Positions 9,279 to 15,888 of a DNA stretch of 64,000 nt are shown here, in pieces; position 1 is the first letter of the stretch, and each line of letters begins with the position of its first letter. Position numbers and translations under genes: made by a program. Source of the DNA: Psychrobacillus lasiicapitis (GTDB taxonomy: Bacteria > Bacillota > Bacilli > Bacillales_A > Planococcaceae); NCBI RefSeq assembly GCF_006861795.1, contig NZ_VDGH01000012.1, forward strand, positions 62,001 through 126,000. The letters are read 5' to 3'. The notes under the pieces are model-generated. The model was not told where the DNA came from. It saw only the letters and a program-made list of their open reading frames with translations, and did no database searches.

Positions 9279-10100
9279 ATGCAGGATTCTAAAGAGTGGT
9301 TGATAGATGAATTAAAACAAGTAGAAGAATGGGAGAAAGATCAAAATGATTTGTGGTTTTGGGAAAAACTTGGTCGCCTGCCTTTTAAAATAATCGATAA
9401 ATGGACACCATCCTTCATTCAAAATAAAATCGGTGTCCTTGTAGATGAACTTGGTCAATATGTCCAGACAGGTGGTAGCTATTTAAGCTCTACTTCTAAA
9501 ATCCCTTCCTATTTCCCTGAAATGGAAGTACAAACATTAGAAGAAGTAAAAAAGTTACCTGTTCTGAAAATGGATAATGCTGCGGAAAAGCTCACTGGAA
9601 ATAGAAAGAACTTAGCAACCATACAAGGGGCTAGTACTGGTATTGGTGGAGTTTTCACCCTATCTATTGATATTCCGCTCCTTTTAAGTTTACAGTTAAA
9701 AACATTACAAGATATTGCAATTTGTTATGGCTACGATCCAAATGACAAAAAAGAACGATTATTTATCATAAAATGTCTACAATTTGTCTCTGCAGACATA
9801 GTAGGAAAACAATCAATTCTTGCACAGCTGTCTATGTTCGACCAACAAGATGATCATGCAAAACGGGAAATCTTATCCGAATTACAAGGATGGCGTGAAG
9901 TAATATATTCTTACCGTGATCAATTCGGGTGGAAAAAACTATTTCAAATGATTCCAATTGCTGGACTCGTATTTGGTGCCTTCATTAACCGGTCAGCAAT
10001 CAACGACATTGGAGAAGCTGGTCAAATGCTATTTCGAAAAAGAAGAATTATTGAGAGACTTGGGAATCATACAAACAACGACATTTTTCCCGAAAACTAA
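9279..10100 (+). CDS. EcsC family protein
   Basis: A 273-residue EcsC-family protein (the family named after the third gene of the B. subtilis ecsABC operon). Features include an amphipathic N-terminus rich in W and E, the block TGNRKNLATIQGASTGIGG, a hydrophobic Gly-rich hairpin (STGIGGVFTLSIDIPLLLSL) and a second hydrophobic stretch near 225-240 (MIPIAGLVFGAFINR). The molecular function is unknown. It stands alone here, with no ecsA/ecsB genes, so it is a paralogue rather than true EcsC. The ATG follows AAGAGGCG at a long spacing. Confidence 0.75.
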   Translation: MQDSKEWLIDELKQVEEWEKDQNDLWFWEKLGRLPFKIIDKWTPSFIQNKIGVLVDELGQYVQTGGSYLSSTSKIPSYFPEMEVQTLEEVKKLPVLKMDNAAEKLTGNRKNLATIQGASTGIGGVFTLSIDIPLLLSLQLKTLQDIAICYGYDPNDKKERLFIIKCLQFVSADIVGKQSILAQLSMFDQQDDHAKREILSELQGWREVIYSYRDQFGWKKLFQMIPIAGLVFGAFINRSAINDIGEAGQMLFRKRRIIERLGNHTNNDIFPEN

Positions 10101-10224
10101 ATATTCTCTCCTACTTTTCATTCATTTCTTCAATTTACTTAAGAAGATATTCCCAAAAGTGAATTTATTATGTGTCAAATAGGATATACTATTACTATAG
10201 ACCGTAAATAAAAGAAGAGGAGGT

Positions 10225-10665
10225 ATGAATATGTCAGTTGCTAGTGAAGCATCTCAAGTAAACCTAGATTTTTTAATAAATGATTTGGGCCTTCGGCAAG
10301 TATCAAATACCGCCCTGTTTCGAAAGGGAAATATATTAGTTATTTCACCATCTGTTCAAAACAAATCGAACACATTTGAACTTGGTGAATCACTTATGAA
10401 AAAGTATGATCCCGAAACGGATGAAGGATATTTACTCATTCGTATTAAAGACAAATTCTTAATGGCAAAGCTTCATCCTTTTCAAAGAAAAATGATGACT
10501 GCCGAAACAGAGAAGAGTACGAAAAGTAAACCTTCTTTTTGGAAATTCAATGTTATTGAATCCATTATTCCACGCATCGAAAATAATGGAGATCGTGAGC
10601 TTACATACAAAATCCAAGCTCCAACTTCAAAACAACTAGTTTCTTTTTTTAACAAGATTAAATAA
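10225..10665 (+). CDS. Conserved hypothetical protein
   Basis: Not recognised. A 146-residue soluble protein with no signal peptide or membrane segment. Translation is well supported by AAGAGGAGG just before the ATG; a second ATG at codon 3 (MSVASEAS) is equally possible. The C-terminal part is basic (KSTKSKPSFWKFN). It ends at a strong terminator, so it is probably transcribed alone. Confidence 0.7.
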   Translation: MNMSVASEASQVNLDFLINDLGLRQVSNTALFRKGNILVISPSVQNKSNTFELGESLMKKYDPETDEGYLLIRIKDKFLMAKLHPFQRKMMTAETEKSTKSKPSFWKFNVIESIIPRIENNGDRELTYKIQAPTSKQLVSFFNKIK

Positions 10666-10668
10666 ATT

Positions 10669-10699
10669 GCACTGAGAAATTACTCTCAGTGCTTTTTTT
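10669..10699 (+). terminator. Intrinsic terminator
   Basis: Stem GCACTGAG (10669-10676) / CTCAGTGC (10685-10692), then seven T. It separates the preceding unknown gene from the small gene at 10763. Confidence 0.85.
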
Positions 10700-10762
10700 A
10701 TGACTAAAATAATTATTTCGCGCCATATTAAGATAGAACAAAACAGAGAAAGGAGAATTAAC

Positions 10763-10918
10763 ATCGGAAGAGACAATAAGCAAGGTAAAAGCAAGAACAA
10801 AGACACGCTTCCTCAAACACCTAAAAATCAAAAAATAAACCCAAATAATGTGCAAGAAGAATTTGCTGCGGAGTTTGCAGAGCTTCGAGAAAACAATTCG
10901 AAGAAAAAAAGAAAGTAG
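10763..10918 (+). CDS. YfhD-like small protein, apparent ATC start codon
   Basis: A 51-residue basic, Asn/Lys/Gln-rich protein with an LPQTPKN motif and an EEFAAEFAELRE segment, resembling the small YfhD-type proteins of Bacillales. A strong AGAAAGGAG ends 7 nt before an in-frame ATC followed by GGA AGA, which would give the M-G-R N-terminus usual for this type. The only upstream ATG in frame (10700) lies directly on the T-run of the preceding terminator and has no ribosome site, so it is unlikely. An ATT two codons earlier is another non-canonical option. The reading frame is supported by the hairpin terminator right after the stop. The family assignment is from memory and moderate. Confidence 0.5.
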   Translation: MGRDNKQGKSKNKDTLPQTPKNQKINPNNVQEEFAAEFAELRENNSKKKRK

Positions 10919-10945
10919 AAAAGCCTTTTCGAAGGCTTTTTTACT
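10919..10945 (+). terminator. Intrinsic terminator
   Basis: Short hairpin AAAAGCCTTTTCGAAGGCTT followed by T residues, immediately after the stop of the small gene. Confidence 0.8.
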
Positions 10946-10965
10946 TTTCTACTTACATACATTTT

Positions 10966-11574
10966 TTATTCCCTATAAAATGGTATTAGTTCTTGTTTAT
11001 ACAGGTAGGCTACGGTATTTAGTATAAAAGCTGGAATTTTCTTTGGAAAATAAGCTTTAACATAATGTCTCTGATATGCTTTCTTTAAATAATCCCACTG
11101 TACGCAATCCTTTTCTTGTCTAAAACGTGCGACATCTATAATTTTTATCTCTCCCTTGGAAGTGATAAAAATATTTCGCAAGTGAATATCAGAAGGATTT
11201 AGTCCTCGTGCTGAAGCTAATGCTAATGCATAATCGATTTCCTTTATATGCTCCATCGTTATTTCCTCTCCATAGGTTATACATTCAAAAAGCGTGTGCC
11301 CATCTATAAAATCCATCAATATATAATTTTTCCCAATATAATAAATAGTTGGATAATAAGAGACCCCTTGAAGTATTTTATAAATCTCCCCCTCTTCTTT
11401 TGCAAGATGTGTAAATCTAGGAAAAAATATTTTCATTGCCTTATCTGTTGATTTTATTTTAAAAACAAATGCACTTCTTCCTGTACCAACCAGCTGTAAA
11501 GAATCATCATAGCTAAGCAGACGATTCTCCTTGCCAATAATCACTGTACTTGCGAGTGCTTCATAAGTATTCAC
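10966..11574 (-). CDS. Small serine/threonine protein kinase-like protein (YrzF type)
   Basis: A minimal kinase-like fold of 202 residues. The glycine-rich loop GTGRSAFVFKIK precedes an AMKIFFP lysine; a catalytic-loop-like NPSDIHLRNIF and a metal-binding IDVAR (in place of DFG) follow. The layout resembles B. subtilis YrzF and the RIO/lipopolysaccharide-kinase-like group. The HRD motif is degenerate (SDIHLRN), so activity is not certain. The start is the GTG of VNTYEAL, 7 nt after TTGGAGG; reading further upstream adds a hydrophobic stretch with no ribosome site. No obvious operon partners. Confidence 0.7.
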   Translation of the reverse strand: MNTYEALASTVIIGKENRLLSYDDSLQLVGTGRSAFVFKIKSTDKAMKIFFPRFTHLAKEEGEIYKILQGVSYYPTIYYIGKNYILMDFIDGHTLFECITYGEEITMEHIKEIDYALALASARGLNPSDIHLRNIFITSKGEIKIIDVARFRQEKDCVQWDYLKKAYQRHYVKAYFPKKIPAFILNTVAYLYKQELIPFYRE

Positions 11575-11893
11575 AGTTTGACCTCCAATATAATATAAAA
11601 CATACATAATTGGGAGATACTTCATCTCAGAGAGTGTAAAAAGTGTCTTCCAAAATCTTCGTCCTGTAGTAAAAAAATAATAGAACTTGCAATTTATCTA
11701 GTTCTAGTTGATCCGATAACATCTATTTATATTTTATTCCAATAAATGGTTCAACGAGACAGAACATACCGTGAACGCGACAAACCTCCTCTCGAAAGCG
11801 ACAAATCCAATCAAGCGGATGCTTTTTCCATAGTGCAAAGGCTTGCAGTAACACTATAAGAAGCGATTGCACAGTATCGCTATCTTCCGATTA

Positions 11894-11936
11894 AAACAAA
11901 AAAGACGATGAAACCAAGATTTGGTCCATCGCCTTT
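11894..11936 (-). terminator. Second terminator right after the orphan riboswitch
   Basis: On the minus strand, GGCGATG...CATCGTC with an inner ACCAA/TTGGT stem, followed by six T. It starts directly where the riboswitch expression-platform terminator ends. It is probably the old terminator of the gene the riboswitch once controlled. From 11575 to 11893 I see no gene, only degenerate sequence with AAAGCGACAAAT-type motifs. Confidence 0.7.
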
Positions 11937-12060
11937 TAAAAAAACAAGAGACCTCACCAAATAATTGGTAAGGTCTCGCAAACAACACTAGTTGCCAACA
12001 AAGCCGAGGAAAGAAATCCTGTATTGACGACTTTGCTGTATAGCTACTCCCCTTAACGGA
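11937..12060 (-). promoter_or_regulatory. yybP-ykoY (Mn2+) riboswitch with terminator, no target gene
   Basis: The minus strand carries the hallmark blocks of the yybP-ykoY aptamer in order: AAGGGGAGTAGC (about 12057-12043), CAAAGTCGTCAAT, a small hairpin, CGGCTTTGTTG, a distal hairpin, and GCGAGACCTTACC closing P1. The 3' P1 strand is re-used in an intrinsic terminator, GAGACC...GGTCTC (11948-11977) plus a T-rich tract, the usual expression platform in which Mn2+ binding blocks termination. Targets of this class are normally Mn exporters, TerC-like proteins or P-type ATPases. Here no ORF follows on the minus strand; another terminator starts at once and the next gene, a kinase with its own ribosome site, is about 360 nt away. 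Confidence 0.88.
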
Positions 12061-12086
12061 AGCTGAATTATTAATTTAGTAGGCTA

Positions 12087-12115
12087 ATTATAAGCTCTGC
12101 ATGCTTGTGAGTCAA
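12087..12115 (-). promoter_or_regulatory. Promoter for the riboswitch transcript
   Basis: On the minus strand TTGACT (12115-12110), a 17-nt spacer and TATAAT (12092-12087): a near-consensus SigA promoter that would start transcription about 20 nt before the aptamer. The orphan riboswitch is therefore probably still transcribed. Confidence 0.75.
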
Positions 12116-12124
12116 TTATTTGGA

Positions 12125-12180
12125 TTGACCATCAGACGATTTATTGCGTATAATGTATATGAGCATATGTTCATATACAT
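12125..12180 (+). promoter_or_regulatory. czrA-czcD promoter with ArsR-type operator
   Basis: TTGACC (12125-12130), an 18-nt spacer and TATAAT (12149-12154). A 28-bp near-perfect palindrome centred on ATATGAGCATATGTTCATAT (12153-12180, one mismatched pair) covers the end of the -10 box and the start site. It has the layout of an ArsR/SmtB 12-2-12 operator (TGARCA...TGYTCA), so the downstream repressor most likely binds here. Confidence 0.8.
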
Positions 12181-12214
12181 TACGAAGTAATTATGATGGA
12201 AAAGAGGATTTATA

Positions 12215-12523
12215 ATGGAGCAACAAGATCATGCATTTTTATCTACAAATACGGTCGAGGATGCTTCGCGTATTTTCAAGGCACTAGCCGACCCAACTCG
12301 TATTAAAATATTATATTTGCTATCTCAAGAAGAATGTTCAGTCAATCATATTACGGAAGTATTGAATATGACTCAATCCGCTGTATCCCACCAACTCAGC
12401 TTACTTAGAAATTTACGACTTGTTAAATACAGACGGGACGGAAACACTTTTTACTACACGTATGACGACGAACATGTGATTACCATCTTAAATCAAGTCA
12501 TTTCACATATTGAATGTAAATAA
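12215..12523 (+). CDS. czrA: ArsR/SmtB-family metal-sensing repressor
   Basis: A 102-residue winged-helix repressor with the recognition segment MTQSAVSHQLSLLR. The last helix has the alpha5 metal-site pattern of zinc sensors: Asp-x-His (DEH), then His eleven residues later and a Cys three further on (SHIEC), where CzrA has His. The family releases the operator when zinc or a related ion binds. It sits 12 nt upstream of a cation efflux gene in one operon, with a matching operator palindrome at the promoter. The czrA name rests on context and alpha5 ligands; the His-to-Cys change could alter metal preference. Confidence 0.85.
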   Translation: MEQQDHAFLSTNTVEDASRIFKALADPTRIKILYLLSQEECSVNHITEVLNMTQSAVSHQLSLLRNLRLVKYRRDGNTFYYTYDDEHVITILNQVISHIECK

Positions 12524-12535
12524 GGAGGAAAATTT

Positions 12536-13483
12536 ATGGGTCATCACCATCATCATCATGGTCACGACCATCACGGACACTCACACAGCCATTTTGAAGA
12601 GTCTCGGGAAGGAAATAAAAAAGGGTTGCTAATTGCCCTACTTATTACGACAGGAATTATGTTTTTAGAGTTCTTTGGAGGCTTATTTACCAATAGCTTA
12701 GCGTTGTTATCCGATTCCGGACATATGTTAAGTGATGCAAGCGCTTTGCTTTTAAGCTTAATAGCTATCTGGTTTGCTACAAGAGCTCCTTCTCCTCAGA
12801 AAACATTTGGAGGTTATCGCTTTGAAATATTAGCCGCATTATTTAATGGGATTACGTTATTTATTATTGCTGGATTTATCGTTTGGGAAGCATTTGGTCG
12901 ATTTGTTGAACCACAAGCAGTTGCAAGTGGCACGATGATGCTGATTGCTGCAATCGGTTTGTTCGCAAATTTATTGAGCGCCTGGGCATTAATGCGTAAA
13001 GGCGATGTAAAAAATAATGTAAATTTACGTGGTGCTTATTTGCATGTACTTGGAGATGCTTTAGGATCTATCGGTGCAATAGTAGCAGGAATCTTCATGC
13101 TTCTATTTGATTGGTTTATCGCCGATCCTATTATTTCCGTTCTCGTTGCTTTATTAATATTACGAAGTGCTTGGGGGATTATTAAACATTCTATTCATAT
13201 CTTAATGGAAGGTACGCCTATCTCGATCGATCAAACCGAAGTAAAGGCTGAATTAGAAAAAATCGAAGGCGTCAACCATGTCCACGACCTCCATATATGG
13301 ACGATTACTTCTGGGTTAGATTCACTAAGCTGCCATATTGTCATTGCTGAGGAAAGGAATAGCCAACATATTTTACAACAAGCCATTGATAGATTAAAAG
13401 AGAAATTCCACATCGAGCATGCAACTATTCAAATAGAAACCGATCAGATCAAACACAGTGAATTGAAATGCAGGTTGGAATAA
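12536..13483 (+). CDS. czcD: Cation diffusion facilitator, zinc/cobalt/cadmium efflux pump
   Basis: A 315-residue CDF transporter with six membrane segments and a cytoplasmic C-terminal domain. The N-terminus is very His-rich (GHHHHHHGHDHHGHSHSH), a typical metal-capture tail. The two HxxxD transport-site motifs are present: DSGHMLSD in TM2 and HVLGDALGSIG in TM5. It exchanges Zn2+/Cd2+/Co2+ for H+ or K+ across the cytoplasmic membrane. Preceded by a strong AAGGAGG and translationally linked to the ArsR-type repressor. Whether it also exports Mn, which the neighbouring riboswitch would sense, cannot be told. Confidence 0.93.
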   Translation: MGHHHHHHGHDHHGHSHSHFEESREGNKKGLLIALLITTGIMFLEFFGGLFTNSLALLSDSGHMLSDASALLLSLIAIWFATRAPSPQKTFGGYRFEILAALFNGITLFIIAGFIVWEAFGRFVEPQAVASGTMMLIAAIGLFANLLSAWALMRKGDVKNNVNLRGAYLHVLGDALGSIGAIVAGIFMLLFDWFIADPIISVLVALLILRSAWGIIKHSIHILMEGTPISIDQTEVKAELEKIEGVNHVHDLHIWTITSGLDSLSCHIVIAEERNSQHILQQAIDRLKEKFHIEHATIQIETDQIKHSELKCRLE

Positions 13484-13503
13484 CGTCATATATAAAGACA
13501 ACG

Positions 13504-13545
13504 CAAATTAGCCCCTTCTGCTAGATGGAGGGGGCTAATTTGTTT
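13504..13545 (+). terminator. Terminator of czrA-czcD
   Basis: Stem CAAATTAGCCCC (13504-13515) / GGGGCTAATTTG (13531-13542) with a weak following T-tract. Confidence 0.7.
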
Positions 13546-13559
13546 GGAGAGGTTGGCTT

Positions 13560-13979
13560 CTAGAATTCGACTATTTGAGGTTCCTCCCCTTTTGTGTTCA
13601 TCACTCGAATTTGCGTAGGAGTAATTTTCAAAATGATAAGGTTCGGATCTTCTGGACCCTTAAACCAACCTTCCAATGCCTTATTCCAAACGTTTTTCTT
13701 CATACTCTCATCATCATGTTCTTCAACTGTTCCTTCAATCTCTAAGAAAGCATCGCCTAATCCTTTTCCATCGTATCCTAAAAGAATATGAGTGTTTGGA
13801 TTCTTTTGAAGCTCCTCTACTTTGTGCGTCTTTTTACTTGTTGCCGTATAAAGAATGAAATCATTGTTAAAAAAGGTCATATAACGGGAATGCGGTTTGT
13901 TTTGTTCAATCGTTGCCATCGTCCCAATCAAACTATCTTTTAAGATTTCTTGTGCCAGTTCTTTCGCATCTTTTGCCAT
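13560..13979 (-). CDS. ydaG: General stress protein 26-like, PNPOx-fold flavoprotein
   Basis: A 139-residue pyridoxamine-phosphate-oxidase-like split-barrel protein. KPHSRYMTFF, LYTATSKKTHKVEEL, NPNTHILLGYDGKGLGDAF and GWFKGPEDPNLIILKI match the B. subtilis general stress protein YdaG in order and length. The family binds flavin; the physiological reaction is not known, and in B. subtilis the gene belongs to the SigB regulon. Good ribosome site (AAAGGAG). Monocistronic here. I did not identify a SigB promoter with confidence. Confidence 0.85.
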   Translation of the reverse strand: MAKDAKELAQEILKDSLIGTMATIEQNKPHSRYMTFFNNDFILYTATSKKTHKVEELQKNPNTHILLGYDGKGLGDAFLEIEGTVEEHDDESMKKNVWNKALEGWFKGPEDPNLIILKITPTQIRVMNTKGEEPQIVEF

Positions 13980-14137
13980 GAATTAATCTCTCCTTTATAA
14001 TGACTTTCCCTTTTATTATTCCTTTTCTGATGTAAATTAATCCTTCAGTAACATAAAGGGAAAAATCCTGTCTCTAATCGGTGTGACCTGTGGGATGGTA
14101 AAGGAATACCGCATATATTTAGGATAACTACGGAGTG

Positions 14138-14679
14138 TAGAGATAATGCGTTATAAGACAGAGCTATTAAGTGTCCGCTGGGATTTTCGCTACAGAGTGG
14201 ACGCTTTCCGCGGGCATGGCTTCAATCTCCTCGTCGCTCACGCTCCTGCGGGGCTTTCAGCTCATGCTTTTCCCGCTGGAGTCGCCACCCTTTCACTACA
14301 AATCAAGTAGAATTTGCTAATTACTAAGAAATGATGCACTAGTTCTAGTACTTGATTAGTGGAATAAGATATACTATCTAGCGTTTGGTATCATTTATTG
14401 GAAACTATCATTGCTTGAAGGGCTAATAACAACCTTCCTTGTAATTTATACAGTACACAAAATAATTCTAAATAAGAAACTGCAAGGCAGATATTAGTTA
14501 GCAAGTTCTATTTATTGAAGCGCAAGGTGGCGACTCCTGTGGGATTAGCGAGACAGGTGAGACCCCGAACGTAGCGTTAGCGGAGGAGGAGGCTCACCGC
14601 TCGCCCCACGGAAAGCGTCCGCCTGGAGCGGAAATCATGGCGGACATCTTAGTATCTTGACGACGCATTATCCCTATAA
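14138..14679. repeat. Long-palindrome TIR element, full-size copy
   Basis: A 542-bp non-coding element with GC-rich arms. It begins TAGAGATAATGCGT and ends with the inverse, ACGCATTATCCCTATA. The left arm (about 14160-14310) and right arm (about 14505-14660) are imperfect reverse complements through blocks such as GTCCGC, GGACGCTTTCCG and GGAGTCGCCACC, closing on a middle of about 190 bp. It therefore forms one giant imperfect hairpin. Its outer arms are almost identical, in inverse orientation, to the 204-bp element at 24497. No ORF with a ribosome site lies inside. The 158 bp between ydaG and this element hold nothing I recognise. Confidence 0.8.
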
Positions 14680-14777
14680 TACGCATGAGGTTCTAATAAC
14701 CTAATGCGTTCGTTTCAATGACTAAATAATCTTATTCTATATATCTTTTAATTTCCTAAAGCATGAATAAAAACGAA

Positions 14778-15650
14778 TCACCACATTTTCAAAAATTGTG
14801 TCGCTCGATTTCTCCCCTTTTCTAATAGCTTTGACTTCATCTCTCTATCTAAATCAAACTGTGTAGCGCTATATTCATCAACCGGGATAAAAATAACATT
14901 CCTCTCCAGCTTGCGAGAGATATATCTTTCATCATGTGCATTTTTCATCGTGGAAAAAAGTGCTTCGAATAACTGCAAACCATTTTTAATTTTATGTGGT
15001 TGCATCTCTTCCGAGCTACTGCTTAGCTTCAGGCCCACAATTGGACGCTCTTTGTTTCCATTATCAAAAATCCACATCGGAAAGTTACTTAATACTCCAC
15101 CATCCACAACAATCGTGTCTCCTGATCCAACCCTCATTTTAACGGGCTCAAAGAAAAATGGAATGCCGCAACTCATACGTAGAGCTCTAGCAACAGGAAA
15201 GCTATCTGGAGATACACCGTACTTCTCCAAATCATCTGGAAGTACCATCATTTTCCCGTTCGTTAAATCCGATGCTACTAGTTTCAAAGATCCGTGCGGC
15301 AAATCTGAAAATGAATAAACTCCTTTTACTGCTAATTTTTCCAAAAACCAATTTTCTAATGCCTTTCCTTGATATAAACCTAATCCCCAATACAAATTTA
15401 ACCACTTCATAAATGGAATAGGGATTACAGTTTTACGAGGGTCCAGTAGAGATACAAAGTCTTGCTCTACCATTATTTCTTCAATTTCCTTTCCCTTGTA
15501 ACCCGCAGCTATAAAACACGCTAAAATCGCACCAGCACTCGTTCCAGCAACTCGTTTAAATTCATATCCCTTTTCCTCTAATATTTGGAAAGCACCTACT
15601 AATGCTATACCTTTCATTCCCCCACCCGAAAATACACCATCTATTAACAT
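14778..15650 (-). CDS. Patatin-like phospholipase family protein (YqhO-like)
   Basis: A 290-residue patatin fold. It has the oxyanion loop SGGGMKG at residues 8-14, the nucleophile elbow GTSAG (Ser about 38), and the catalytic-dyad Asp in VDGGVLSNFP. These bacterial enzymes hydrolyse acyl ester bonds of lipids. Size and sequence resemble B. subtilis YqhO. No signal peptide, so it is probably cytoplasmic and acts on the inner leaflet or on soluble lipid esters (inference). Good ribosome site AAAGGGAG. Confidence 0.87.
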   Translation of the reverse strand: MLIDGVFSGGGMKGIALVGAFQILEEKGYEFKRVAGTSAGAILACFIAAGYKGKEIEEIMVEQDFVSLLDPRKTVIPIPFMKWLNLYWGLGLYQGKALENWFLEKLAVKGVYSFSDLPHGSLKLVASDLTNGKMMVLPDDLEKYGVSPDSFPVARALRMSCGIPFFFEPVKMRVGSGDTIVVDGGVLSNFPMWIFDNGNKERPIVGLKLSSSSEEMQPHKIKNGLQLFEALFSTMKNAHDERYISRKLERNVIFIPVDEYSATQFDLDREMKSKLLEKGRNRATQFLKMW

Positions 15651-15763
15651 ACATGACCTACTCCCTTTTTCATGTCGTTATAACAATGTAAGAGAAAAAG
15701 AGAGGAAATAGAACAATATCCGACATTTATTTAGTTATTATTCTAATATATCAGAATTTTGTG

Positions 15764-15792
15764 TTGCTATAACTTATGTTACTCGTTATAAT
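15764..15792 (+). promoter_or_regulatory. Probable SigA promoter of the Nramp-like gene
   Basis: TTGCTA (15764-15769), a 17-nt spacer and TATAAT (15787-15792). The transcript would carry a leader of about 90 nt with a short ACGTAC/GTAC-rich region but no riboswitch class I recognise. Confidence 0.55.
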
Positions 15793-15888
15793 AAAACGAA
15801 ATACAAAATACGTACTAATGTACACTATGCGTACCAAAATGAAAGGGGTTACAGTAATTATCATTTCTAAAAACAAAGGGGATATAAT

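Noticed and set aside
10700-10762. ATG at 10700 as start of the YfhD-like gene
   Set aside because: It lies directly after the T-run of the preceding terminator, has no ribosome site and would add 21 residues with no family resemblance.
14138-14679. Insertion sequence or integrase remnant
   Set aside because: No transposase-like reading frame or remnant in any frame; the element is palindromic and non-coding.
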